In this document: one piece after another, positions 6,701 through 13,930 of the stretch
Layout: each line of letters begins with the position of its first letter
Numbering within the stretch: the first letter of the stretch is position 1
Source of the DNA: Lachnospiraceae bacterium
Lineage (GTDB): Bacteria; Bacillota; Clostridia; Lachnospirales; Lachnospiraceae
DNA: 35,413 bases
Assembly (NCBI GenBank): GCA_028692975.1
Contig: JAQUWF010000026.1
Span: 1 to 35,413, forward strand
Reading direction: 5' to 3'
Translations under genes and position numbers: made by a program
Notes under the pieces: generated by a model
The model's input: only the letters and a program-made list of their open reading frames with translations
Told to the model about the DNA's origin: nothing
Databases searched by the model: none

Positions 6701-7417
6701 CTAATCATTGCATTGGTCATCAATAATTGACTGAATAATACCTCCAATGTTGCTAGTTACAACACCTTTACAGTTAACAATATCGTTATTGATTTTCGCC
6801 TCCTGTTCAATAGCAACAAGAACATCCGATGCCAATTCGCCAATGGCACTGTTCGTCTTTGGGCGCATTTTAGCTTTTTTACGAAATACATTCTCAATGT
6901 ATCTTCTTTTGTTTTGGTTCTTCCCGACCCAATCATTTTTAACAATATTTTCGCTGTCTGGAATTATTATTTCATCTACTGAATTGGCATAATGTAACAA
7001 CAAGAATAGCTCAAAGCTTGGATTTGTAACACCAAGAATATTATGCTTTCTTCCAAGCTCTAAGATTTCTTCATAGTTGTTCTGCTGTGATTCAAAAATA
7101 TCCGCATCAAATACAACTATCATTTTATCGTGCTTTGCATCAAACTTTATTTTTCCATTCTTTTTTTGAGCGTCCGCAAATTCAATTAAACTTTTGGGAT
7201 TAGATATATTTTCGTCCTCTCCTGTTTTTTCTAAATAAGCCACTTCGATATTAGAGTGTATAGACAAGGTTTTTCTAATATCGATAAGTTTTTCGAAGTA
7301 CCACCGTTCGGTATTTCTTCCTTCACATATAAAATAATAACGTCTATATGGGTCGATCTGTTGTTCAACGTTACTAGAACGCTTATTCCAATTTGAATAT
7401 GTTTTTATAGGTGCCAT
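6701..7417 (-). CDS. rloB: RloB-like Toprim-family protein
   Basis: The 238-residue product matches RloB-like proteins: FICEGRNTERWYFEKL (acidic Glu32), VVFDADIF (Asp104 and Asp106) and VTNPSFELFLLLHY. The Glu plus DxD arrangement is that of a Toprim nuclease fold. RloB was first named as a restriction-linked gene paired with the ATPase RloA; the pair is regarded as phage defence, with RloB the probable nuclease effector (partly inference). I start it at ATG 7417, six bases after AAGGAGG; an earlier ATG at 7465 lies inside rloA without a ribosome site. Its start follows the rloA stop by one base, so the two are co-translated. Confidence 0.85.
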   Translation of the reverse strand: MAPIKTYSNWNKRSSNVEQQIDPYRRYYFICEGRNTERWYFEKLIDIRKTLSIHSNIEVAYLEKTGEDENISNPKSLIEFADAQKKNGKIKFDAKHDKMIVVFDADIFESQQNNYEEILELGRKHNILGVTNPSFELFLLLHYANSVDEIIIPDSENIVKNDWVGKNQNKRRYIENVFRKKAKMRPKTNSAIGELASDVLVAIEQEAKINNDIVNCKGVVTSNIGGIIQSIIDDQCND

Positions 7418-7418
7418 A

Positions 7419-8771
7419 TCATTCCTCCTTGAACTTAAAGGAAGTGAAAGCAGGAATAGCACCATACCTTCCTTCTAGATATGCTTTACTAAGTTTCTTA
7501 TCATAACGCTCCTTGAATTTATCCAAAGAATAGATATTGCTATTATTATCTTTATCGCGCTCCACAAACCATATTTCATCTCTCCTAAATAACTCCTGAT
7601 CCATTATAGAGGATTCATGTGTTGTAAAAATCAGCTGAATCTTTTGTTCTGGATGCATTTGATCAAATAACTCTATAAATCTTGATGTCAGTTTTGGATG
7701 CAAACTGCGTTCCATTTCATCAATCACATACACTTTGTTTTCAGATTTATTTAATAAAATATCAAGCAATTCAAATAAGCGTCTTGTTCCATCTGATTCT
7801 TCGTTAAAATTAAAATCATAAAAAGAATTTCCGTGCTTTAATTTGATGGTCGTTGCTTTTAACTCTGCACCATTTATACTTTCAATATTAAAAAAACTTT
7901 CATGTGATCGCATTGATACCTTAAAGTCTCTAATATTATCATCTTCCAATTTTCTCTTAATATTGTCCATTACTTCGTTAAAAATTGGTTCAGGCAACTC
8001 TTTTCTTAATTCGTCTTGAGTTATTTCCTCTATACTGATTTTGGTTATTCCTGTATCAAAGGTTTTGATAAGTTCATTAATTTTTATCAATGAAGCATCA
8101 TCATAATAGTATTCAAAGCTATTTAAAGAAGTTTGCGGCGTACATACATCCAAATTTTCTGTTATCCATGCGAATACGTCTTTGAAGAAAGTGATTTTAG
8201 AATTTTTATTATATTTTTTTCCGCGATTCATAAATGATAAAAAAAGGATGTTTGACTTTTCATCAAAATCTTCAAGATATGTCTGCATCTTCAAGGTATC
8301 CAGTTTATCTAATACTATATCTCTTCCTAATTGAGGCCTTTCTCCATTTTCTCTTTCAAATAATGTCTTCGCTGAACCATTCTGATATAATTCATATAAC
8401 CATTCCGACGTAATTTTACGTTCTTGAAGAAGAGCAGAAAAACCATAGGCGTAAAATTTTCCATCTAAAGTGAATTGGAGTTCGAAACTACTGTTTCTTT
8501 TTGAGTTTTCTTCCCTTGTTTTACAAAACATTGTGGCGGCTTGAGCGGGTATTGATTTCATTACACAATATTGTATAAAATTGAACGCCTCAACTAAATT
8601 AGACTTTCCTGCAGCGTTAGCTCCATAAATCACTGCATATTTTAATAGTGATGTACTTTTGATTTTTATTTTATGCTCTTTTTTCTTTGTAGTTTTATTT
8701 GAAGGAATCATGGTTAACTCTGTTTCCTTTTCAAACGACATAAAATTATCTACGTTTAATTTGACTAGCAT
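7419..8771 (-). CDS. rloA: RloA-like AAA15/ABC-type ATPase
   Basis: The 450-residue ATPase has Walker A GANAAGKS (50-57) directly after an SMC/RecF-like N-terminus (LNVDNFMSFEKETELTM), an ABC-signature-like SDGTRRLFEL (327-336), Walker B KVYVIDE (346-352) with the following SLHP, and the H-switch FTTHESS (His385). This is the AAA_15/RloA layout. Such ATPases act as sensors and switches for an attached nuclease, here RloB encoded next. AGGAGGTGTTGTT precedes the ATG, and a near-consensus promoter lies 33 bp upstream. No restriction-modification gene is present, so this is a stand-alone pair. Confidence 0.87.
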   Translation of the reverse strand: MLVKLNVDNFMSFEKETELTMIPSNKTTKKKEHKIKIKSTSLLKYAVIYGANAAGKSNLVEAFNFIQYCVMKSIPAQAATMFCKTREENSKRNSSFELQFTLDGKFYAYGFSALLQERKITSEWLYELYQNGSAKTLFERENGERPQLGRDIVLDKLDTLKMQTYLEDFDEKSNILFLSFMNRGKKYNKNSKITFFKDVFAWITENLDVCTPQTSLNSFEYYYDDASLIKINELIKTFDTGITKISIEEITQDELRKELPEPIFNEVMDNIKRKLEDDNIRDFKVSMRSHESFFNIESINGAELKATTIKLKHGNSFYDFNFNEESDGTRRLFELLDILLNKSENKVYVIDEMERSLHPKLTSRFIELFDQMHPEQKIQLIFTTHESSIMDQELFRRDEIWFVERDKDNNSNIYSLDKFKERYDKKLSKAYLEGRYGAIPAFTSFKFKEE

Positions 8772-8803
8772 AACAACACCTCCTGAATTATAGCTATTTT
8801 ATT

Positions 8804-8832
8804 ATTATATACGAACTTTTCATTTCCGTCAA
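8804..8832 (-). promoter_or_regulatory. Strong promoter of rloAB
   Basis: On the minus strand, TTGACG (8827-8832) and TATAAT (8804-8809) are exactly 17 bp apart. A single mismatch from consensus implies constitutive expression unless an unseen regulator intervenes. Confidence 0.7.
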
Positions 8833-8943
8833 TCGCAACTTGACTATTTAGAGATTTTTTCTCATTTTAGTCGAACCTCAACCGATATAAATCGTTCTCG
8901 TACTATTTTATGGAGATTATTTCGTTTTTATACTTTTAAAACT

Positions 8944-9133
8944 TTATTTATAGTAAAAACACCCTGCATTTCTGCTAGGCGCTGTCTGTTGGTATAATCT
9001 TATCTGTTCAATTATCTTTCTAACTAATGCTTCATCGTAGTCTTCAGTTTCCGACTCCTGCTTATTCAGGAATCCGACCCATTACGTCAATCCGTTGTTT
9101 CAGCCCCTCCCGGTCAGCTTTTTCCCCAAGATA
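8944..9133 (-). pseudogene. Relic of the C-terminus of a large serine recombinase
   Basis: This 400-bp stretch has no intact gene. In one minus frame 9062-9133 reads YLGEKADREGLKQRIDVM. After a one-base shift, 8944-9063 reads KQESETEDYDEALVRK and IIEQIRLY before losing similarity. ADREGLKQRID and YDEALVRKIIEQ are, from memory, the coiled-coil and C-terminal signature of resolvase/invertase-type recombinases of clostridial mobile elements, which normally continue VYEDKFTVEFKSG. The frameshift and missing end mark it as dead. The right copy of the 16-bp repeat lies just where similarity fails. Confidence 0.55.
8965..8980. repeat. Right copy of the 16-bp direct repeat bracketing rloAB
   Basis: TGCATTTCTGCTAGGC matches 6528-6543 at 15 of 16 positions, same orientation, 2437 bp apart. 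It falls inside the serine recombinase relic at the point where family similarity ends. Confidence 0.4.
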
Positions 9134-9233
9134 TTATCTGTGGATATCAAATTTCATCAAACTTATCCCATTCTCAATCTAATACTTGCACCATTAAATT
9201 CGGATATGAAGGTTCAAAAATATATATCAGTAC

Positions 9234-9755
9234 TTAACAATATTCTTCGCTTGCTTGATAGCTTCCACCCTCCCCATACTGACACACCCTGCAAACAGTC
9301 AGTGGCAGAACACCTCCCTGGATGTCTCCTACACCAGTTACGGTATAATTAAATGTGATTGCCGCTTCTGGTATTTCTTCTCCCTGTGAGATGATTTCCA
9401 TCTTATAATTTCCTGCCTCTTTTACCGTAAGCATATATTCCCCTACTCTTTTTTCACTATTTAACCCATTGCTCTCCATAGCACTTATACTTTTATTCGA
9501 ATCAGGAATATACAGACGGATTTCAAATGGAATGGCATAGTATTTTTCATCTATGCTGACGCTTATGTTGATTTTATCCCCTTCTCCCAATTCGATTGTA
9601 TCCGGGAAGTATTTAGGGTACTCAGAAAACTGCTGACTCTCCTGTACAACAGGCGTTTCTGTTTTCTTGATTTCTGTTTTTTCATCACTTCCGCATCCCA
9701 TAAAAAGGGCCGAAAAACAAACCATGGCCGCAACACAAATAACAACTTTTTTCAT
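9234..9755 (-). CDS. Predicted lipoprotein of unknown function
   Basis: The 173-residue product starts with a lipoprotein signal (MKKVVICVAAMVCFSALFMGC) whose lipobox FMGC gives Cys21 as the lipidated residue. A polar linker and a beta-rich domain follow (KINISVSIDEKYYAIPFEI, GEYMLTVKEAGNYKMEI), reminiscent of an extracellular Ig-like sandwich. The start at 9755 has GGAGGAGCGAAT upstream; the frame extends to 9785 but that ATG has no ribosome site. The last 30 or so residues are Cys- and Gly-rich and unlike the rest, so the natural C-terminus may have been altered. No family recognised. Confidence 0.7.
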   Translation of the reverse strand: MKKVVICVAAMVCFSALFMGCGSDEKTEIKKTETPVVQESQQFSEYPKYFPDTIELGEGDKINISVSIDEKYYAIPFEIRLYIPDSNKSISAMESNGLNSEKRVGEYMLTVKEAGNYKMEIISQGEEIPEAAITFNYTVTGVGDIQGGVLPLTVCRVCQYGEGGSYQASEEYC

Positions 9756-9839
9756 ATTCGCTCCTCCACATGCTCTGAATGGCATCTATGAATACAGTGT
9801 CTATACACAAACGTTTTGTTGCATACATTCCCTCAAAAA

Positions 9840-10067
9840 TCATTTCAATTCCTCATAGATTGCATCTACATCATATTCCGGTGCATGGCGATTTACTACA
9901 TCTATGATACTTTGGATATACTCTTCATCTGATTCCAAGGCTGCGGCAATCGTTTTACAGCCCTGTCCTCTTTTTACTTTTTTTGACACAAGTTGAATTA
10001 GATTCTTGATTTCGCCCTCTCTATATCCCTGCTTCCGCAGCATTTCTTCCCTCTCAAATATTTTCAT
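9840..10067 (-). pseudogene. C-terminal remnant of an Rpn-type nuclease/transposase-like protein
   Basis: The 75-residue frame reads MKIFEREEMLRKQGYREGEIKNL with a predicted helical tail (AALESDEEYIQSIIDV, APEYDVDAIYEE). This resembles the C-terminal extension of PD-(D/E)XK proteins of the Rpn/PDDEXK_2 family in Firmicutes. The catalytic N-terminal two thirds are absent. The frame continues upstream as TEREIEY before an in-frame TGA, as expected of a decayed gene. A purine-rich GGAAAGAGAG lies before the ATG, so a short product may still be made. Confidence 0.5.
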
Positions 10068-10123
10068 ATATTCAATCTCTCTTTCCGTTCACGAAATAAT
10101 TTATCAAGCTCCGAAAAAATGAC

Positions 10124-10942
10124 TTATCTTGCATATCCTCTTTTTCGTGCGTAATCTCCAATTACAAAAGCAACTGCTATTATTAACAAGATAAATACAG
10201 ATAGTATATCCCATATATCGATTGCAGGTTCCCTAATCATTATTGATAATGTAACATTTATCAATAATATAAACGGAATTGCAAACAAAAATGTTATTCC
10301 CGTTGCCAACAATTTTCTTTTTTTTAAGCGGCAGTACAGAAAATAAACTATCCACATAAATACAAGTGTAATCAACAATATGACTGCGCCAATACTAAAT
10401 ATCTTATTGACATTTATCAGAATACTTAAAATGTATATAAATGGAATAATGAGGATGCTAAAAGTAATCATTGCCACTAAAATACCTTTTTTCCCCAACA
10501 ATATAACTGGAAAAGATACTATCCATGTAATAAAAATAGAACTAAGTGTAATCAGTGACCATGTCATTGTTCCCGAAATTGCAAAATCACATATACAACT
10601 TACTATCATTCCAATAAACAAAGTGACTGTATATATTATTGATATTAAGGCATTTTTGTTCATATTATTCTCATCTCGTCGTTTCAGTTGAATGAGATTT
10701 GCGCTGACTTTTTCTTCGTAATCATCCATTTCTACTCTGTCCCCACTAAATAGTTCGTTGACCGTAACATCTAAAATCTTGCAAAGTTCCAACATAATAG
10801 ATGAATCGGGCATACATTTTCCTGTCTCCCATTTGGAAACAGCCCTGTCGGTAATGTTTAACTTTTCTGCCAATTGTGCTTGCGTCATTCCTTTTTCTTT
10901 TCTACATCTTGCAATAAACATACCTGTTTCAATTTGACTCAT
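10124..10942 (-). CDS. XRE-family regulator with a membrane-embedded C-terminus
   Basis: The 272-residue protein has a classic HTH_3 domain at residues 6-62 (ARCRKEKGMTQAQLAEKLN, ITDRAVSKWETGKCMPD). A linker of about 30 residues follows, then a mostly hydrophobic C-terminus with about five to six membrane segments (residues 95-265) ending DYARKRGYAR. This fusion of DNA-binding and membrane domains is a known clostridial type, thought to respond to envelope signals; its targets are unknown. AAGGAGGCATATTTTT precedes the ATG. No enzyme gene is linked to it. A 6-bp inverted repeat (GGTTGA 11006-11011, TCAACC 11022-11027) lies upstream. Confidence 0.88.
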   Translation of the reverse strand: MSQIETGMFIARCRKEKGMTQAQLAEKLNITDRAVSKWETGKCMPDSSIMLELCKILDVTVNELFSGDRVEMDDYEEKVSANLIQLKRRDENNMNKNALISIIYTVTLFIGMIVSCICDFAISGTMTWSLITLSSIFITWIVSFPVILLGKKGILVAMITFSILIIPFIYILSILINVNKIFSIGAVILLITLVFMWIVYFLYCRLKKRKLLATGITFLFAIPFILLINVTLSIMIREPAIDIWDILSVFILLIIAVAFVIGDYARKRGYAR

Positions 10943-11052
10943 AAAAATATGCCTCCTTTCTTGCTACACTTTACAATTTTTAGGTTTATCTGTACACGAA
11001 CTATAGGTTGAATTATCAGACTCAACCAGCGGTTGGGAGAGGTATTAATTAA

Positions 11053-11092
11053 GCAAAAAGAGCCGACTTGAAGGTAGTTTCAAGTGACTCTT
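11053..11092 (-). terminator. Intrinsic terminator after the NYN gene
   Basis: On the minus strand the outer arms AAGAG and CTCTT and inner arms ACTTGAA and TTCAAGT form a long hairpin followed by a run of T (complement of 11053-11060). It lies about 50 bp beyond the NYN stop. Confidence 0.7.
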
Positions 11093-11143
11093 GATAAAGA
11101 AGTCTTTCATATTCTGTAACACCTCTTACCTGCTCATATTATA

Positions 11144-12049
11144 TCATTCCGTAAAAAACGCTTTTCGATTGGTGGAATCCCCGGTCACTTTCAGATGGGG
11201 GATGCTGTCGATGAATTTGTATAACTGAGAATAGCCATATACCTTCACGCTGAAATTATCATACTTCTTCTTTATCTCCTGGCCCAGGGTTCCCATGGAA
11301 ATACCCTTCTTGCCGCGCTTTTTCACCAATTCTGTGATGTATTTGATCACCGCATCATCGTTCTCCTCTTCCTCATTGAGTCCAACGGTAATCGTGCTGT
11401 TGGTCTTGCTGACTTTGAGCCTCGGAATCTCTTCCAGGAATTTGGACAGCTGGGTATATCCGTAAGTACGGATATCAAAATCCGGATATTTGTTGCGCAA
11501 CTTGCTGCCGATCTCGCCGGATCCGGTGGATTTGCCGTTGTTTTCATTCTGGGTGATAATATTGACGATATCATTTTCGATGACCTCTTTGCTCAGATCA
11601 CGCTTCTCCTCGTCCGGTGCCAGAAGATTTTCCAGTTCCGTAAAGACCGTACATGCAGCACGGAAGGAATCCGGCGTCTTCTTTTCGCCCATGCCGATGA
11701 CCATCTTACCCGCCTCACGCAGGCGGCTGGCCAGACGGGTAAAGTCACTGTCACTGGACACGATGCAAAATCCATCTATATTCCCCGTATACAGCAGATC
11801 CATAGCCCCTATGATCAGCGCGGAATCCGTCGCATTCTTTCCACTGGTATTGCTGAACTGCTGCACAGGGATAATGGATTTCTCCAGTAATTTCTCGCTC
11901 CATTTAGCATTCTGTGGGTTCGTAAAATCTCCGTAGATCCGCCGGTAAGTCGTGACACCGTACTGGGTCAGCTCGTCCAGGATCCCTGTGATATATTTTA
12001 CAGATACATTATCCGAATCAATGAGTAACGCCAGTCTTTTATCTTCCAT
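11144..12049 (-). CDS. NYN (PIN-like) nuclease with two OST-HTH/LOTUS domains
   Basis: The 301-residue protein starts with a NYN domain: LALLIDSDNVS (Asp11 and Asp13), RIYGDFTN, KNATDSALIIGAMDLLY and CIVSSDSDFTRLASRLRE give the acidic metal site of a PIN-like RNase. Two similar modules follow, about 155-225 and 232-300, each ending in the pattern YGYTQLSKFLEEIPRLKV / YGYSQLYKFIDSIPHLKV. These are OST-HTH (LOTUS) RNA-binding domains. It is therefore a cytoplasmic RNA-targeted nuclease candidate; the substrate is unknown. Its start lies 11 bp inside the preceding homocysteine methyltransferase gene, and a terminator follows, so the pair forms a two-gene operon. Confidence 0.9.
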   Translation of the reverse strand: MEDKRLALLIDSDNVSVKYITGILDELTQYGVTTYRRIYGDFTNPQNAKWSEKLLEKSIIPVQQFSNTSGKNATDSALIIGAMDLLYTGNIDGFCIVSSDSDFTRLASRLREAGKMVIGMGEKKTPDSFRAACTVFTELENLLAPDEEKRDLSKEVIENDIVNIITQNENNGKSTGSGEIGSKLRNKYPDFDIRTYGYTQLSKFLEEIPRLKVSKTNSTITVGLNEEEENDDAVIKYITELVKKRGKKGISMGTLGQEIKKKYDNFSVKVYGYSQLYKFIDSIPHLKVTGDSTNRKAFFTE

Positions 12050-12908
12050 ATTCGCTTATTTTCTCCTTTAATGCCCGGATATAGTCCGGGGTGGTTCCAC
12101 AGCAGCCGCCCACCAGACTGGCACCTGCTTCGATTAGTTTCAACATATGTGTGGCAAACTGCTGCGGCTCCATAGAGTAAACCGCATCCCCTTTGTCATT
12201 GATAAACGGAACTCCTGCGTTTGGTTTTATGATCAGCGGGATCTGTACCGTCTCATGCAGGCTGCGCACAACAGCCTCCAGCTGGTCCGGTCCCAGCGAA
12301 CAGTTTACGCCCACAGCATCCACGCCCATGGCCTCAAAGGCGGCTGCCGACTCGTACAGATTCCCGCCCAGGGGAAGGCTGCCGTCCGCCTCCACAGTCA
12401 TGGAACAGATCACTGGCAGGTCACCGACTGCATGAGCCGCATCGATGGCCGCCATACTTTCTTCCATATTATACATGGTCTCTATGACCAGCAGATCCAC
12501 ACCTGCATCCACCAGGCTCTTCATCTGTTCCATATATACGCCATACAGCGTATCATAATCCTGTTCCGGTTCGTTGGTGGGACCGACATCTCCCGCCACC
12601 AGGCACTTGCCTGCTGCCGCCTGTTTCGTCAGTGTAACCAACTCTTTGTTGTACTGCTCAGTCTTTTCTCCCAGTCCAAAGGACTTCATGCGCAGACCAT
12701 TCCCTCCGAATGTGGGAGCATAAAGGATCTGTGTTCCCGCCGCCACATAAGCGCGCTGCAGCTCCAGCAGTTCCTCCGGATGCTCCAATATCCACTGCTC
12801 CGTGCAGACACCCTTGGGCATCCCCCGCAGCATCATATTGGTTCCCATTGCTCCGTCCAGAATAACGACTCCTTTTTCAATCAGTTCAGCAAATTCCTGT
12901 TTTTTCAT
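12039..12908 (-). CDS. Homocysteine S-methyltransferase family protein
   Basis: The 289-residue TIM-barrel protein begins VVILDGAMGTNMMLRGM and carries the zinc ligands Cys203 (VNCSLG) and Cys269-Cys270 (GGCCGTTP). This matches the N-terminal homocysteine domain of MetH and the stand-alone MmuM/BHMT-like enzymes, which methylate homocysteine to methionine. No cobalamin, folate or reactivation domain is present, so the methyl donor may be S-methylmethionine, a betaine or a separate corrinoid protein. AAGAGGAGATGATGG precedes the ATG. It is the first gene of an operon with the NYN protein. Confidence 0.88.
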   Translation of the reverse strand: MKKQEFAELIEKGVVILDGAMGTNMMLRGMPKGVCTEQWILEHPEELLELQRAYVAAGTQILYAPTFGGNGLRMKSFGLGEKTEQYNKELVTLTKQAAAGKCLVAGDVGPTNEPEQDYDTLYGVYMEQMKSLVDAGVDLLVIETMYNMEESMAAIDAAHAVGDLPVICSMTVEADGSLPLGGNLYESAAAFEAMGVDAVGVNCSLGPDQLEAVVRSLHETVQIPLIIKPNAGVPFINDKGDAVYSMEPQQFATHMLKLIEAGASLVGGCCGTTPDYIRALKEKISEYGR

Positions 12909-12975
12909 AATCCATCATCTCCTCTTAAAATAAGTATCGTACCTCCCCAAGTGTTCACATTATATCATATCCTCC

Positions 12976-13014
12976 AAAAAAAGTATCGGATATTTTTTCA
13001 AAAATACCCGACAC
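12976..13014 (-). terminator. Intrinsic terminator after the YitT gene
   Basis: The minus strand reads GTGTCGGGTATTTTT, a short loop, AAATATCCGATAC, then a run of seven T. It lies about 10 bp beyond the YitT stop. Confidence 0.85.
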
Positions 13015-13023
13015 CCACTTGTC

Positions 13024-13911
13024 CTACCGGGTTGGTTTCAGATAGAATTTCCCGGCCAACTGTTCTGTTTTCAGTACGTTGATAAATGCATTGGGATCCG
13101 TTCTGTGTATCTCCCGAACGACCCGCTTTACCTCATCGCTTGCTACTACGGAATACACCATATTTCTGGGTTTGGACTCATAGGTTCCAATACCGGAAAA
13201 AATGGTGGAACTGTGCTTGGTGCACGCATCTATGACAAAGGCGATCTCCGACGCTTTATCCGTGATGATAAGCAGTGTATTCTTATGATACCTCTTGTAA
13301 GATACATGGATGACCTGGGTGGACGTAAACTGGAAAATAATTGAGTAGAGCGCCTGCGCCCAGCCAAACATATAACCTGCCACCAGCAAAATCACTGCAT
13401 TGACCATGAGAATGTAATTCCATGCATCAATACCATATTTCTCCGAAAGAAAAATACTGACAAAATCCAGACCGCCGCTGGTCGCCTCCTCTGACAGACA
13501 AATACTGGTCGCCAGACCGCTTAACATTCCACCGAAAATACTGATCAGCAGAATATCATAAGTAATCGGAATAGAAGGCATGGCATCAGTCAATACACTG
13601 GACAGCACGATCAACAGCACGGAATAGAAAGTAAACCGTTTGCCAATATAGCGAAATCCAATATACACCGGTATGGCATTCAAGGTCAGATTGACCAGCG
13701 TATACGGTGGTACAAAGCTCCAGTATTTTTCGCAGATGCCCTGTATGAGCACCGTCACACCGGTGATCCCTCCCGGAAACAGATCGCGGGCGCGCACCAG
13801 ACTTTTAACATTAAATGCCAGAATCAAAGCAGCCAGTACGATCATGACCGTGGTCTTTACTTCTTTCCAGATCACTTTTTTCTGTCTGGCTGACAATGGT
13901 TTATGTGCCAT
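13024..13911 (-). CDS. YitT-family membrane protein (DUF2179 C-terminal domain)
   Basis: The 295-residue protein has about five to six membrane segments in residues 15-185 (VMIVLAALILAFNVKSL, FPGGITGVTVLIQGI, EEATSGGLDFVSIFLSEKYG) and a C-terminal cytoplasmic DUF2179-like domain (KNTLLIITDKASEIAFVI, GIGTYESKPRNMVYSVV). This is the YitT layout; the transported substrate is not known. It starts 19 bp after the stop of the large c-di-GMP protein, with GGGTGAT upstream, and a terminator follows. The two are probably co-transcribed, hinting at a membrane target or partner for that pathway (inference). Confidence 0.9.
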   Translation of the reverse strand: MAHKPLSARQKKVIWKEVKTTVMIVLAALILAFNVKSLVRARDLFPGGITGVTVLIQGICEKYWSFVPPYTLVNLTLNAIPVYIGFRYIGKRFTFYSVLLIVLSSVLTDAMPSIPITYDILLISIFGGMLSGLATSICLSEEATSGGLDFVSIFLSEKYGIDAWNYILMVNAVILLVAGYMFGWAQALYSIIFQFTSTQVIHVSYKRYHKNTLLIITDKASEIAFVIDACTKHSSTIFSGIGTYESKPRNMVYSVVASDEVKRVVREIHRTDPNAFINVLKTEQLAGKFYLKPTR

Positions 13912-13930
13912 ATAATCACCCTATTCTTTC

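Noticed and set aside
12909..12975. SAM or other riboswitch upstream of the methyltransferase gene
   Set aside because: The leader is short and shows no conserved riboswitch core; only the YitT terminator lies nearby.
12147..13082. 311-codon plus-strand open frame
   Set aside because: It lies antisense to the homocysteine methyltransferase and crosses its promoter and the YitT terminator; composition is not protein-like.
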